Shown here in pieces: positions 7,721 through 15,596 of a stretch of 64,000 bases of DNA. How positions within the stretch are numbered: position 1 is the first letter of the stretch; the number at the start of each line of letters is the position of its first letter. The position numbers and the translations under genes were made by a program. The notes under the pieces are model-generated. The model was given only the letters and a program-made list of their open reading frames with translations. It was not told the origin of the DNA and searched no databases. This stretch comes from an uncultured Lachnospiraceae bacterium. GTDB lineage: Bacteria > Bacillota > Clostridia > Lachnospirales > Lachnospiraceae. Location of the stretch: NCBI GenBank assembly GCA_902779355.1, contig CACZBF010000009.1, forward strand, positions 54,787-118,786, written 5' to 3'.

Positions 7721-8704
7721 ATGATTCGAGTCGGAATTATGGGTTACGGAAATCTGGGAAAAGGGATTGAATGTGCGCTGCGTGATGCGAAGGACATGAC
7801 ATTGACCGCGGTCTTTACAAGACGTTCTCCGGAAACCGTATCAATCCAGACGCCGGGTGTGCCTGTTTGTTTTGCAGGAGACATTGAGGACTGGAAGGAA
7901 AAGATTGATGTGCTGATCCTTTGTGGCGGCTCTGCGACCGATCTGCCGGAGCAGACGAAACAATATGCAAAGCTTTTCCATGTCGTAGACAGCTTCGATA
8001 CTCATGCAAAGATCCCGGAGCATTTTGCAAACGTGGATGCGGCTGCCAAAGCCTCCAACCATGTGGCGATGATTTCCATTGGCTGGGATCCTGGCATGTT
8101 TTCCTTAAACCGGCTTTATGCCAATGCGATCCTCCCTGATGGGAAGGATGAGACGTTCTGGGGCAAGGGTGTTTCACAGGGACATTCCGATGCGATCCGC
8201 CGTGTCGAGGGCGTAAAAAACGCAAAGCAGTATACGATCCCAATCGAAGAGGCACTCCAAAAAGTGAGAGCAGGAGAGCAACCGGCGTTGACCCCGCGTC
8301 ATAAACACTTGAGAGAATGCTTTGTCGTTGCGGAGGACGGTGCGGATCATAAAAAGATCGAGGAAACGATCAAGACGATGCCCAACTACTTTGCCGATTA
8401 TGATACGATCGTACATTTCGTCGACGAAGAAACGTTTGTGAGTGAGCATTCCGGCATGGCACACGGCGGCTTTGTGATCCGTTCTGGTAAAACCGGTCTT
8501 TCCAAAGAGCATACGGCAACGATCGAGTACAGTCTGCAGTTGGATTCCAATCCCGAATTTACGGCAAACGTATTGGTCGCATTTGCACGGGCAGCGATGC
8601 GTCTGGCATCCGACGGCGTATCCGGATGCAAAACGGTCTTTGATATACCGCCGGCTTATCTTTCCGATAAGAGTGGAGAGGAACTGCGGAAAACAATGCT
8701 TTGA
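7721..8704 (+). CDS. ddh: meso-diaminopimelate dehydrogenase
   Basis: 327 residues, the family length. The NADPH-binding Rossmann motif GYGNLG is at 8-13, and the conserved substrate-side segments SIGWDPGMFSLNR and GVSQGHSDAIRR are intact. The enzyme reductively aminates tetrahydrodipicolinate to meso-DAP in one step, supplying peptidoglycan and lysine. A purine-rich ribosome binding site (AGGGAGAGAG) precedes the ATG. A 15-bp palindrome (7681-7695) lies 25 bp upstream of the start and may be an operator. The next gene follows after 18 nt. Confidence 0.96.
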   Translation: MIRVGIMGYGNLGKGIECALRDAKDMTLTAVFTRRSPETVSIQTPGVPVCFAGDIEDWKEKIDVLILCGGSATDLPEQTKQYAKLFHVVDSFDTHAKIPEHFANVDAAAKASNHVAMISIGWDPGMFSLNRLYANAILPDGKDETFWGKGVSQGHSDAIRRVEGVKNAKQYTIPIEEALQKVRAGEQPALTPRHKHLRECFVVAEDGADHKKIEETIKTMPNYFADYDTIVHFVDEETFVSEHSGMAHGGFVIRSGKTGLSKEHTATIEYSLQLDSNPEFTANVLVAFARAAMRLASDGVSGCKTVFDIPPAYLSDKSGEELRKTML

Positions 8705-8722
8705 TGAGGAGAAAAGCGGGTT

Positions 8723-10885
8723 ATGTCTGAAAAAAAGAACTCCAATCCCAATCACAAGCAAGTGATCCTTCGGCTTGTCGCACTGTCTTTGATCGGTCTC
8801 GCCGTCAACCTGATCGGTGCGGAGATCGTGCAGGCGTGCGGCCTATCGGTCTATTGTGATTTTATCGGGACCGCGGTAGTTGCCGCGATCGGCGGTCCGC
8901 TGCCGGGTATCATCATCGGACTTCTGACCAACATTCTCCGTTCTATCTCGGATCCGGTATCCGTTTTTTATGGGACGATCAGTGTCATCAATGCCGTTGT
9001 GGTTTGTTTTGCAACGAAACGGAAATGGTTCAAAAAAATCTCCGGCATGGTTTTGACGACGCTGATTTTGGCGGCGTTCGGTGGCGGACTTGGATCGGTT
9101 CTGACCTGGATGCTATACGGATTCCAAGCAGAGCCCGCGACTGCCGGGCTTGTCGGCGCCTTTTATCAAGCTGGTCTTTCCCCGTTAGCGGCAGAGTTTT
9201 GGGCAAGTATCGTGATCGACCTTTTAGATAAGGCGATTGTGGTTGCGGTTGTTGTCATCGTCCTGCGGATCATGCCGAAGGAGATGTTCAAGCAATTCCA
9301 ACTGTCAGGACTTCGGCAGGCACCGCTTTCTCCTGAAGAAATGAAGCTTGCCAAAAAGAAGCTGAGCCGTTCACTTTCGCTGCGCACCAAGCTGATGCTC
9401 ATGATCAGTATTGCGAGTCTTGTGATCGCATCAGCAGCGACGATCATAAGCTTTGTCATCTATCGCAGTACAACGATCGCAGATCATAAGAAGCTCGCAG
9501 AATCCGCTGCGACCATGGCTTCCAACATCATCGATGGCGATAAAGTGCAAGAATATCTCGAAAAAGGAGAAGATGCGGAAGGTTATGCCGATATCGAAAA
9601 AATCCTGATCGAATTAAATGAAAGCACGCCGGATGTCAGCTATATTTACGCGTATCGAGTGGAAGAAGACGGATATCATGTCGTCTTTGATATCGACACG
9701 GACAATGTAAAAGGGGACGAGCCGGGGACTGTCCGCCCCATTGAAGCCGATTTTGTCCCGTATCTGCCGAAACTCCTGGCAGGAGAGGAAATCGAGCCGG
9801 TGGAGATCAATGACAGCTTTGGCTTCCTTTTGACGGATTATGAGCCGGTCTACGATTCCAACGGGGTTGTGCAGTGCTATGCCGGCGCAGATGTGGAAAT
9901 GGCTCAGGTTCATCAGGATGGTATCCGTTTCCTCGCGCAGATGATTTCACTGTTTCTTGCGTATATCATTCTGGTCCTGGCGATTGGTTTCTGGATGGCG
10001 GAGTACGATATCGTTCTCCCGGTCAATGCGATGACGATCGCGGCCATGACGTTTGAACGACAGGGTGACGAGTCGATGGAAGAGAGTGTGGAACGTATCA
10101 AGAAGCTTGATATCCGTACCGGCGATGAGATCGAAAATCTTTACCATGCATTTTCCAAAATGACCGAGGACAACCTGGTCTACCTCGAAGATATCGAGCG
10201 GAAGAATGAAACGATCAATGAGATGCAGGCCGCTCTGATCCTCGTGCTTGCAGACATGGTCGAAAGCCGTGACAAAAACACCGGCGATCATGTCCGGAAA
10301 ACGGCTGCCTATACCAGGATCATCATGGAAGAGCTGCGAAAAGAAGGGAAATTTACGGATGAACTGACGGATGAGTTTATGTCAGATGTTGAATATTCCG
10401 CACCGCTTCATGATGTCGGCAAGATCAATGTTCCAGATGCAATCTTAAATAAGCCCGGAAAGCTTTCTGACGAAGAATTCGAAAAAATGAAAACCCATAC
10501 CACCGTTGGCGGCGATATCATTGACCGCGTCATTGATACAGTTCCGGAGTCCGACTCCGGGTATCTCCAGGAAGCCAAACGACTGGCGCTTTATCATCAT
10601 GAGAAGTGGAATGGAGCAGGGTATCCGACCGGGATAGCAGGAGAGGAAATCCCGCTGTCCGCACGGATCATGGCTGTTGCAGATGTATTTGATGCGTTGG
10701 TTTCGACCAGAAGCTATAAAAAGGGTTTTCCGTTTGAGAAAGCCATGGATATTATCCGGGAAAGTGCCGGTACGCATTTTGATCCGGATGTCGCACAAGC
10801 CTTTTTGAATGCGGAAGACGAAGTACGGAAAGTTGCCGAAGAGTTTGGCGAGAAAGAAGAAACCGAAAAGAAAGAAGAATCATAA
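8723..10885 (+). CDS. Membrane HD-GYP protein with ECF-S-like N-terminal domain
   Basis: 720 residues. Residues about 15-195 are hydrophobic and resemble an ECF-transporter S-component fold, with GPLPGIIIGLLTNILRS as a typical glycine-rich turn. A transmembrane helix (about 222-245), an extracytoplasmic sensor-like region (about 250-405), a second helix (about 410-432) and a linker follow. The C-terminal HD-GYP domain (about 495-700) has HDVGK (about 562) and HHEKWNGAGYP (about 624-634), so it should be an active c-di-GMP phosphodiesterase. The AGGAG ribosome binding site is 18 nt after ddh. The architecture suggests that a small molecule or extracellular signal controls c-di-GMP breakdown; the ligand is unknown. 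Confidence 0.88.
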   Translation: MSEKKNSNPNHKQVILRLVALSLIGLAVNLIGAEIVQACGLSVYCDFIGTAVVAAIGGPLPGIIIGLLTNILRSISDPVSVFYGTISVINAVVVCFATKRKWFKKISGMVLTTLILAAFGGGLGSVLTWMLYGFQAEPATAGLVGAFYQAGLSPLAAEFWASIVIDLLDKAIVVAVVVIVLRIMPKEMFKQFQLSGLRQAPLSPEEMKLAKKKLSRSLSLRTKLMLMISIASLVIASAATIISFVIYRSTTIADHKKLAESAATMASNIIDGDKVQEYLEKGEDAEGYADIEKILIELNESTPDVSYIYAYRVEEDGYHVVFDIDTDNVKGDEPGTVRPIEADFVPYLPKLLAGEEIEPVEINDSFGFLLTDYEPVYDSNGVVQCYAGADVEMAQVHQDGIRFLAQMISLFLAYIILVLAIGFWMAEYDIVLPVNAMTIAAMTFERQGDESMEESVERIKKLDIRTGDEIENLYHAFSKMTEDNLVYLEDIERKNETINEMQAALILVLADMVESRDKNTGDHVRKTAAYTRIIMEELRKEGKFTDELTDEFMSDVEYSAPLHDVGKINVPDAILNKPGKLSDEEFEKMKTHTTVGGDIIDRVIDTVPESDSGYLQEAKRLALYHHEKWNGAGYPTGIAGEEIPLSARIMAVADVFDALVSTRSYKKGFPFEKAMDIIRESAGTHFDPDVAQAFLNAEDEVRKVAEEFGEKEETEKKEES

Positions 10886-10899
10886 GAGGAAATAAAAGA

Positions 10900-10934
10900 G
10901 GCTGTCACATGACTTTGATGTGGCAGCCTTTTTT
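10900..10934 (+). terminator. Terminator after the HD-GYP gene, possibly bidirectional
   Basis: GGCTGTCACAT (10900-10910), a 7-nt loop and ATGTGGCAGCC (10918-10928) form an 11-bp stem with one G-U pair, followed by TTTTTT. On the minus strand the stem is followed by a T-rich stretch, so it may also end lexA transcripts. Confidence 0.88.
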
Positions 10935-10952
10935 ATGAAATCAGGTATCTTT

Positions 10953-11567
10953 TTAAAAGAGCCGGAACACGCCGAACACTTTGCCGAGGATACTGCAATC
11001 TTGTACGAGGATCGGATCCATCGTATCATTCTCAGGCTGCAGGCGGATATGATCTGCTTCTTTATAAAAGGTCTTCACTGTGGCGGAATCATCCACCATC
11101 GCGACGACAATATCACCATTTTTCGCAGTTTCCTGCTTCGCAACGAGAATACTGTCACCGTCCATAATACCGGCGTTGATCATACTTTCGCCTTTGACCT
11201 TGAGCATAAAGGTATCGGTATTGGGCACGTATTCGGCCGGAACCGGAAAGTAACCTTCGATATTTTCTACCGCAAGTATGGGCTGACCTGCAGCGACACG
11301 GCCGACCATCGGAATACTGACCATTTCACGCCGCGTCAATTGGAAATTGTCATCCAAAATCTCTATCGCTCTGGGTTTCGTAGGATCTCTACGGATATAG
11401 CCGTTTTTCTCCAATGTCTCCAGATGGGAGTGGACGGAAGAGGTGGACTTCAGATGTACCGCTTCACAGATATCCCGTACTGCTGGCGGATAGCCTTTGT
11501 TTAAGATCTCTTTCTTCAGATAATCCAAAATCTCTTGCTGCTTTGCAGTGATTTTTCCGTATGCCAT
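10953..11567 (-). CDS. lexA: SOS repressor LexA
   Basis: 204 residues. An N-terminal winged helix (1-70, [14 protein letters not shown]) is followed by the S24 peptidase domain. The self-cleavage site is Ala93-Gly94 (VAAGQP), and the catalytic Ser128 (GESM) and Lys165 (ATVK) are present. LexA represses DNA-damage genes until RecA filaments trigger cleavage. The GGAGGG ribosome binding site supports the ATG. It is transcribed divergently from the yneA-like gene through a region with four LexA-type palindromes, so autoregulation is very likely. Confidence 0.97.
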   Translation of the reverse strand: MAYGKITAKQQEILDYLKKEILNKGYPPAVRDICEAVHLKSTSSVHSHLETLEKNGYIRRDPTKPRAIEILDDNFQLTRREMVSIPMVGRVAAGQPILAVENIEGYFPVPAEYVPNTDTFMLKVKGESMINAGIMDGDSILVAKQETAKNGDIVVAMVDDSATVKTFYKEADHIRLQPENDTMDPILVQDCSILGKVFGVFRLF

Positions 11568-11669
11568 GTCGGACCCTCCATCCGTTGTCTGAGACAGGCG
11601 CCAAGGTCACGATGCATTCACCTCGCGACCTTCGGCACTTCTATCAAAGTTCTTTCTCTCTACAAATCC

Positions 11670-11698
11670 ATGGTAACACACATCATTTCAAAAAGCAA
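11670..11698 (-). promoter_or_regulatory. lexA promoter
   Basis: On the minus strand: -35 TTGCTT (11693-11698), a 17-bp spacer, and an extended -10 TGTTACCAT whose hexamer is at 11670-11675. The -35 overlaps the outermost LexA-like box. The leader to the ATG is about 95 nt. Confidence 0.5.
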
Positions 11699-11709
11699 AC
11701 ATATATTCC
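11696..11709. promoter_or_regulatory. LexA box 1 (weak)
   Basis: CAAACATATATTCC differs from CGAACATATGTTCG at three positions. It shares its last base with box 2 and overlaps the lexA -35. Confidence 0.4.
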
Positions 11710-11722
11710 GAAAATATGTTCG
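11709..11722. promoter_or_regulatory. LexA box 2 (strong)
   Basis: CGAAAATATGTTCG has one mismatch to the Bacillus SOS-box palindrome CGAACATATGTTCG. It lies just upstream of both promoters. Confidence 0.8.
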
Positions 11723-11730
11723 ATTTTTTG

Positions 11731-11759
11731 TTGACAAACATTTGTTCTGGTGCTATAGT
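11731..11759 (+). promoter_or_regulatory. Promoter of the yneA-like gene
   Basis: A perfect -35 TTGACA (11731-11736), a 17-bp spacer and an extended -10 TGCTATAGT (hexamer 11754-11759). The -35 is overlapped by LexA box 3, which would give tight repression. Confidence 0.8.
11735..11748. promoter_or_regulatory. LexA box 3
   Basis: CAAACATTTGTTCT keeps the AAAC-N4-GTTC core, with two mismatches to CGAACATTTGTTCG. It overlaps the -35 of the yneA-like promoter. Confidence 0.65.
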
Positions 11760-11769
11760 ACTATTAAAG

Positions 11770-11783
11770 CAAACAAATGTTCG
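11770..11783. promoter_or_regulatory. LexA box 4
   Basis: CAAACAAATGTTCG has one mismatch to the palindromic consensus. It sits just after the expected transcription start and before the ribosome binding site of the yneA-like gene. Confidence 0.75.
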
Positions 11784-11803
11784 GTTTCAACAGGAGGTCG
11801 AAG

Positions 11804-12115
11804 ATGAAGATACAAAGCATTTCCAGACGTAAAGTTCTTCCCGTGATAGTAGTGACGATCGTGATCTTGATGAGTCTATTGTTTACTGGAGTCTCCAAGG
11901 TTAGAGCATCAGAAGTGCAGAGCGGGAGAGTGGAGTATCAAAGTGTTAGGATTGAAGCAGGAGAATCTTTATGGAGCATCTGCGAGAGATATGCGAAAGA
12001 TGATCCGCAGGGTACGGCTGCTTTCATGAAAAAAGTGGCCTCCTTAAACCAGATCGGTCAGGACGCCACCATACATGCAGGCAATTATTTGATCATTCCG
12101 GTCGTTTCGGAGTGA
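11804..12115 (+). CDS. yneA: YneA-like SOS cell-division inhibitor (LysM)
   Basis: 103 residues from the ATG at 11804, chosen because CAGGAGG lies 7 nt upstream; an in-frame ATG at 11777 lies inside LexA box 4 and lacks a ribosome binding site. A short basic N-terminus and one transmembrane helix (about 10-33) are followed by an extracytoplasmic LysM domain (about 47-103, ESLWSICERYA...NYLIIPVV). This is the YneA architecture: an SOS-induced membrane protein that delays septation during DNA damage. Divergence from lexA and overlapping LexA boxes agree with the Bacillus arrangement. Sequence similarity outside the LysM is low in this family, so the name rests on architecture and context. Confidence 0.85.
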   Translation: MKIQSISRRKVLPVIVVTIVILMSLLFTGVSKVRASEVQSGRVEYQSVRIEAGESLWSICERYAKDDPQGTAAFMKKVASLNQIGQDATIHAGNYLIIPVVSE

Positions 12116-12186
12116 GTTTGCTATATCAGAAGGCTTTGATCGGATTGTAGTGTCTGCATGGAAGAAAGCACGAGGGCATGTCTGAT

Positions 12187-13239
12187 TTAGTCTTCGCGTA
12201 GTTTGACTGCTTTTGCGGCAGCGCGTCGGCGATCTTCCTCTTGAGCAGCGTAATGTTTTCTTGTTGTATTGACATCTTTATGACCGAGCACATCGGCGAC
12301 CAGATAGATATCGCCGGTTTCCCGGTAAAGGGAAGTACCATAGGTACTGCGCAATTTGTGCGGTGTGATATTCTTGAGAGAAGTGACCAATTTGGAATAC
12401 TTTTTGACCATATTCTCGACGGTACGCACCTGGATGCGCTTTTTTTGAAGAGAAAGAAAAAGTGCGTTCGTATGTCCGTCAGCGGCAGTGATCTTTTCAC
12501 GTTCATTATAATAAGGAAGCAGAGCATCACGGACTTCATCCGAGAAGTAGACAACGGTTTCTGTTCCGCCTTTGCGGTGTACCTTAATCCCATTATTCTT
12601 GAAATCCACGTCATCCATGTCAAGCCCGACACATTCCGAAACACGGATGCCGGTTCCGAGCATGAGGGTCATCATCGCAAGATCACGTATCTTTGTTTGT
12701 TCATGGAATTTTTTTTGCCTTTCGGTGAGATCGGTGCCGTTTTCCACCTGATCTAAAAACTTTACGACTTCATCTACATCCAGCCGAATGATGTTTTTCT
12801 CGTGAAGCTTCGGCATTTTGACAAGTTCTGCGGGATTTTTTTCAATCAATTGTTTCCGGAAGTAATAATTATAGAAGCTGCGTAGCGATGCAAGCTTTCT
12901 GGAGACACCACGTTCATCATTTTTGTGCTCTGTGCCGTCCTTCGTATAATAACGGATAGAGTAGAGGTATTCCTCGATATCCATCGGTGTGATCTGTTCC
13001 AGCATGGAAAGGGGAAAATCACGGATCTCCATTTTTTTACAAACAGGGTTTTCCTCATGCATATAATGAAAAAAAACACCCAGATCATATGCATAAGCCA
13101 AACGTGTTCTGGACTGAGTGGATCCTTCGATACCGATAAAGAACTCTTTGCAAAAAGGCGGAAGCTCTTTTAAAATTTCACGGATCTTGAATTCGTTCTC
13201 GATATTTACCTGTTCAAAATATGCTTTTTCCTGTGCCAT
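12187..13239 (-). CDS. Tyrosine recombinase (XerC/D-like integrase)
   Basis: 350 residues. The ATG at 13239 is preferred over the GTG at 13248, because GAGGG lies 10 nt before the ATG but touches the GTG. An N-terminal SAM-like core-binding domain (about 20-135) is followed by the catalytic domain, with Arg about 196 (GTGIRVSE), Lys (HRKGGTE), HKLR (about 290), GH (LGHKD) and the nucleophile Tyr about 328 (RKHYAA). All catalytic positions are present. No phage or transposon genes adjoin it, so a chromosomal housekeeping or regulatory recombinase is as likely as a mobile-element integrase. A structured inverted repeat lies directly upstream (13259-13340). Confidence 0.9.
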   Translation of the reverse strand: MAQEKAYFEQVNIENEFKIREILKELPPFCKEFFIGIEGSTQSRTRLAYAYDLGVFFHYMHEENPVCKKMEIRDFPLSMLEQITPMDIEEYLYSIRYYTKDGTEHKNDERGVSRKLASLRSFYNYYFRKQLIEKNPAELVKMPKLHEKNIIRLDVDEVVKFLDQVENGTDLTERQKKFHEQTKIRDLAMMTLMLGTGIRVSECVGLDMDDVDFKNNGIKVHRKGGTETVVYFSDEVRDALLPYYNEREKITAADGHTNALFLSLQKKRIQVRTVENMVKKYSKLVTSLKNITPHKLRSTYGTSLYRETGDIYLVADVLGHKDVNTTRKHYAAQEEDRRRAAAKAVKLRED

Positions 13240-13258
13240 AATGATCACACCCTCATCA

Positions 13259-13340
13259 AAAATCGTTGTAAGACAGTAGGGTCTTTGATCGAACTATTTA
13301 TTCGCAAAAGCATAGTTTAACGAATAAATGCAACGATTTT
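13259..13340 (-). repeat. Nested inverted repeats upstream of the recombinase gene
   Basis: Outer 10-bp arms AAAATCGTTG (13259-13268) and CAACGATTTT (13331-13340) are perfect. Inside them, ATTTATTCG (13296-13304) pairs with CGAATAAAT (13321-13329), and AAGAC (13270-13274) pairs with GTCTT (13281-13285). On the minus-strand transcript this makes a three-way junction that ends 3 nt before the GAGGG ribosome binding site. It could be a leader RNA or a recombinase binding site; the sequence alone cannot decide. Confidence 0.7.
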
Positions 13341-13356
13341 ATGGGCTTTCCAGCCA

Positions 13357-14004
13357 TTATTTGGATCCCTCAAAGAATTGCTCTTTCAATCGGATGATCA
13401 TTTTTGCGCATCCTTCGATCCCTAATTTGCCACTATCCAATGTCATATGATAGCCACGTGCTTCGCCCCATTTTTTACTCGTATAATAATTGTAATAACT
13501 GGAACGTTGTTTATCTTTTTTTCTGCAAAGATCAATGGCTTTTTGTTCGTTTAGATTTAATTCAGGGAATCGTTCCATAATGTGCTTCGACTTAAACTCA
13601 TCATCTGCATGTACAAATACATTGATACAATCTTCTCTGTCTGCAAGTGCATAATCCGCGCAACGACCTACAATCACACATGATTCGCGTTCCGCTATGG
13701 CTTTAATCGCATCAAACTGCGCCAAAAAGACCTTATGATTGAGCGGCATGTCCAAAAACGGCGCTGAGGAATAGCCGCTGATCGAATACGTGTCCATAAC
13801 CAGGGAATAAAGGAAACTGTTGGTCGGCTTCTCGTCCTGATGCTCAAAGATTTCTTCGCAAAAACCGCTTTCTTTGGCGGCGTGTGTCAGCAGCTCCTTG
13901 TCATAGCATTTGACACCAAGTTCGTCAGCCACAGCCGTTCCGATATTATAGCCGGCGCTGCCGAATTCACGTCCGATCGTGATAACGAAATGTTGATCCC
14001 CCAT
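13357..14004 (-). CDS. Cytidylate kinase-like family protein
   Basis: 215 residues, matching the cytidylate-kinase-like family common in Clostridia. A P-loop-type start (ITIGREFGSAGYNIG) is followed by conserved KCYDKELLTHAA and a VGRCADY segment, then a basic region (CRKKDKQRSSYYNYYTSKKW) and a TLDSGKLG ending. True Cmk is a separate enzyme; members of this family are small nucleotide-binding kinases whose substrate is not established. The ribosome binding site is AAAGGAG. It has its own promoter overlapping the end of rluD. Base composition is more A/T-rich than in the surrounding genes. Confidence 0.8.
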   Translation of the reverse strand: MGDQHFVITIGREFGSAGYNIGTAVADELGVKCYDKELLTHAAKESGFCEEIFEHQDEKPTNSFLYSLVMDTYSISGYSSAPFLDMPLNHKVFLAQFDAIKAIAERESCVIVGRCADYALADREDCINVFVHADDEFKSKHIMERFPELNLNEQKAIDLCRKKDKQRSSYYNYYTSKKWGEARGYHMTLDSGKLGIEGCAKMIIRLKEQFFEGSK

Positions 14005-14045
14005 AGTGTGTTCTCCTTTATGATGCAGTTTTTCACTACAATTCT

Positions 14046-14074
14046 ATTTTAGCATAAACAATATTTATTCGCAA
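14046..14074 (-). promoter_or_regulatory. Promoter of the cytidylate-kinase-like gene
   Basis: On the minus strand: -35 TTGCGA (14069-14074), a 17-bp spacer and -10 TAAAAT (14046-14051) preceded by TGC, an extended -10. The -35 lies inside the last codons of rluD. Confidence 0.6.
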
Positions 14075-15003
14075 AACAAATGAAGCAAGTTTTGGAAATA
14101 GTCAGGCAAAGGCGCTTCTACTTCCAGATATTCTGCGGTCCGCGGATGGATGAGGCCGATTGTCATGGCGTGAAGCGTCTGGCCTTGCAGTCCATGTGCG
14201 TTTTTCTCTCCGCCGTAAACGGTATCGCCATAGAGAGGATGCCCTAGCGATGCCATGTGTACACGGATCTGGTGTGTTCTGCCTGTTTCCAGGGTGAATT
14301 CGCAATACGTTGTATCGGAAAAACGCTCTAAAACGCGGTAATGCGTCACTGCTTCTCTTCCACTGCTCCCCTGCAGTATTTCCTGTCTGCTGAGAACCGC
14401 CATTTTTTTTCGATCTTTTTTGCTGCGGCCAATCGGAGCATCGATCGTGCCGGTGTCTTCTTTCAGACTTCCGCAGACAATCCCGCGATAGATGCGCTTC
14501 AGAGAATGCGCGCGTAGCTGTTCGGAGACCGCTGTATGCGCCTGATCGTTCTTACAAACGACCAAAGAGCCGGTTGTATCCTTATCAATGCGATGTACAA
14601 TCCCAGGACGGATTTCTCCGTTGATCCCGGAAAGATCGTCTTTGCAATGAAATAAGATCGCATTCACTAATGTGCCTGTATAATGACCGGGTGCAGGATG
14701 AACCACCATTCCTTTGGGCTTGTTCACGATCAGCAGATCAGCATCTTCATAGAGGATCTCTAACGGGATGTCTTCCGGCAGGATTTTGGCTTCAGTTTGT
14801 TCCGGGAAATGGATCTCAATGAGATCGCCACCCTTTACGGGTAGCCCCGTTTTTGTGACAGGCTGTTGTTCGACGAGAACGTCGCCGTTTTTGATGATTT
14901 TCTGAAAGAAAGAACGGGATTTATCCGGATAGAGTTCGTGTAGGAGCTTATCAATCCGTTCGGGTTCTCGTTCTAATGGAAGTTCAAAGCTATCATATTG
15001 CAT
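14065..15003 (-). CDS. rluD: 23S rRNA pseudouridine synthase, RluD family
   Basis: 312 residues. An N-terminal S4 RNA-binding domain (about 13-72) is followed by the RluA/RluD catalytic domain. The catalytic Asp is in HRIDKDTTG (about 137-145; the usual form is HRLDKDTSG), and the GRTHQIRVHMA motif is intact. It likely modifies the helix-69 uridines of 23S rRNA, but RluA-type specificity cannot be read from sequence. GAGG lies 10 nt before the ATG. It follows lspA by 17 nt, the classic Firmicutes lspA-rluD pair. Confidence 0.93.
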   Translation of the reverse strand: MQYDSFELPLEREPERIDKLLHELYPDKSRSFFQKIIKNGDVLVEQQPVTKTGLPVKGGDLIEIHFPEQTEAKILPEDIPLEILYEDADLLIVNKPKGMVVHPAPGHYTGTLVNAILFHCKDDLSGINGEIRPGIVHRIDKDTTGSLVVCKNDQAHTAVSEQLRAHSLKRIYRGIVCGSLKEDTGTIDAPIGRSKKDRKKMAVLSRQEILQGSSGREAVTHYRVLERFSDTTYCEFTLETGRTHQIRVHMASLGHPLYGDTVYGGEKNAHGLQGQTLHAMTIGLIHPRTAEYLEVEAPLPDYFQNLLHLFCE

Positions 15004-15020
15004 CGGAAAACCTCTTCACC

Positions 15021-15596
15021 TTATGAGGAATGATTCGTGTCAGAATCGGATGGATCAGACGATTTTTTCTTTTTTGAGGGAAACAATTCTTCATAGACTG
15101 AACTGCGGAACAAAAAGGATACGACAAAAAGAATTGCACCTGCAACAACATAAATGTCAGCCACATTGAATATTGGGAAATTGATCAGCTTGAAATAAAA
15201 GAAGTCAACGACATAATGAAACCGAACTCTATCTATAAAATTTCCAAGGGCTCCGGCTAAAAATAAAATCACGAGTAAACGTACAAACCAGAACCGTTTT
15301 TCGGAGGGCAAACGGAAGGCCAGGTAGACCAAAAAAGCTGAAAAAAGAACTGTTAAAATTAAAACTACAATTAAAAATACACTTGTTAGTCCTTTTCCCA
15401 GACTAAAAGCAGCATAGGGGTTCTCTAGATAATGCAATTCGAAGACGCCGTCGATCAGTACAAACGATGGTTGATCCTTTAAATAGATCCGGGCAAGAAT
15501 TTTGGTCACCTGATCGAGTAAAATCAGGATCAGAGACCATGTCATAATCTTAATTCCACATTTAACATTCCATTTTAGCAATTTTGACGAATTCAC
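15021..15596 (-). CDS. lspA: Lipoprotein signal peptidase (signal peptidase II)
   Basis: 191 residues from a GTG with AAGGAG 10 nt upstream. Four transmembrane helices. The aspartyl-protease residues are present: Asn119, Asp122 and Arg123 (GALGNFIDR), Asp131, Asn144 and Asp147 (FNVADI). The usual N-x-G-A-A motif reads NPYAAF (59-64), so the Gly is replaced by Tyr. A hydrophilic Lys/Ser-rich tail (about 170-191) extends beyond the common length. It cleaves prolipoproteins after lipidation; two candidate lipoproteins in this window (19321-20307 and 39909-41153) would be substrates. The gene is clearly more A/T-rich than its neighbours. Confidence 0.93.
   Translation of the reverse strand: MNSSKLLKWNVKCGIKIMTWSLILILLDQVTKILARIYLKDQPSFVLIDGVFELHYLENPYAAFSLGKGLTSVFLIVVLILTVLFSAFLVYLAFRLPSEKRFWFVRLLVILFLAGALGNFIDRVRFHYVVDFFYFKLINFPIFNVADIYVVAGAILFVVSFLFRSSVYEELFPSKKKKSSDPSDSDTNHSS

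Noticed and set aside
10920..11504. A 194-codon plus-strand open frame after the HD-GYP gene
   Set aside because: It begins in the terminator and is antisense to lexA, whose motifs are complete.
12116..12186. A terminator between the convergent yneA-like and recombinase genes
   Set aside because: Only 6-bp arms (ATCAGA/TCTGAT) about 45 bp apart were seen, with no U-tract.
13296..14075. The 14-mer ATTTATTCGCAAAA occurring at 13296 and again near 14062 as a pair of attachment sites
   Set aside because: A few shared 14-mers are expected by chance in 64 kb, and the second copy is made of rluD end codons and a promoter.
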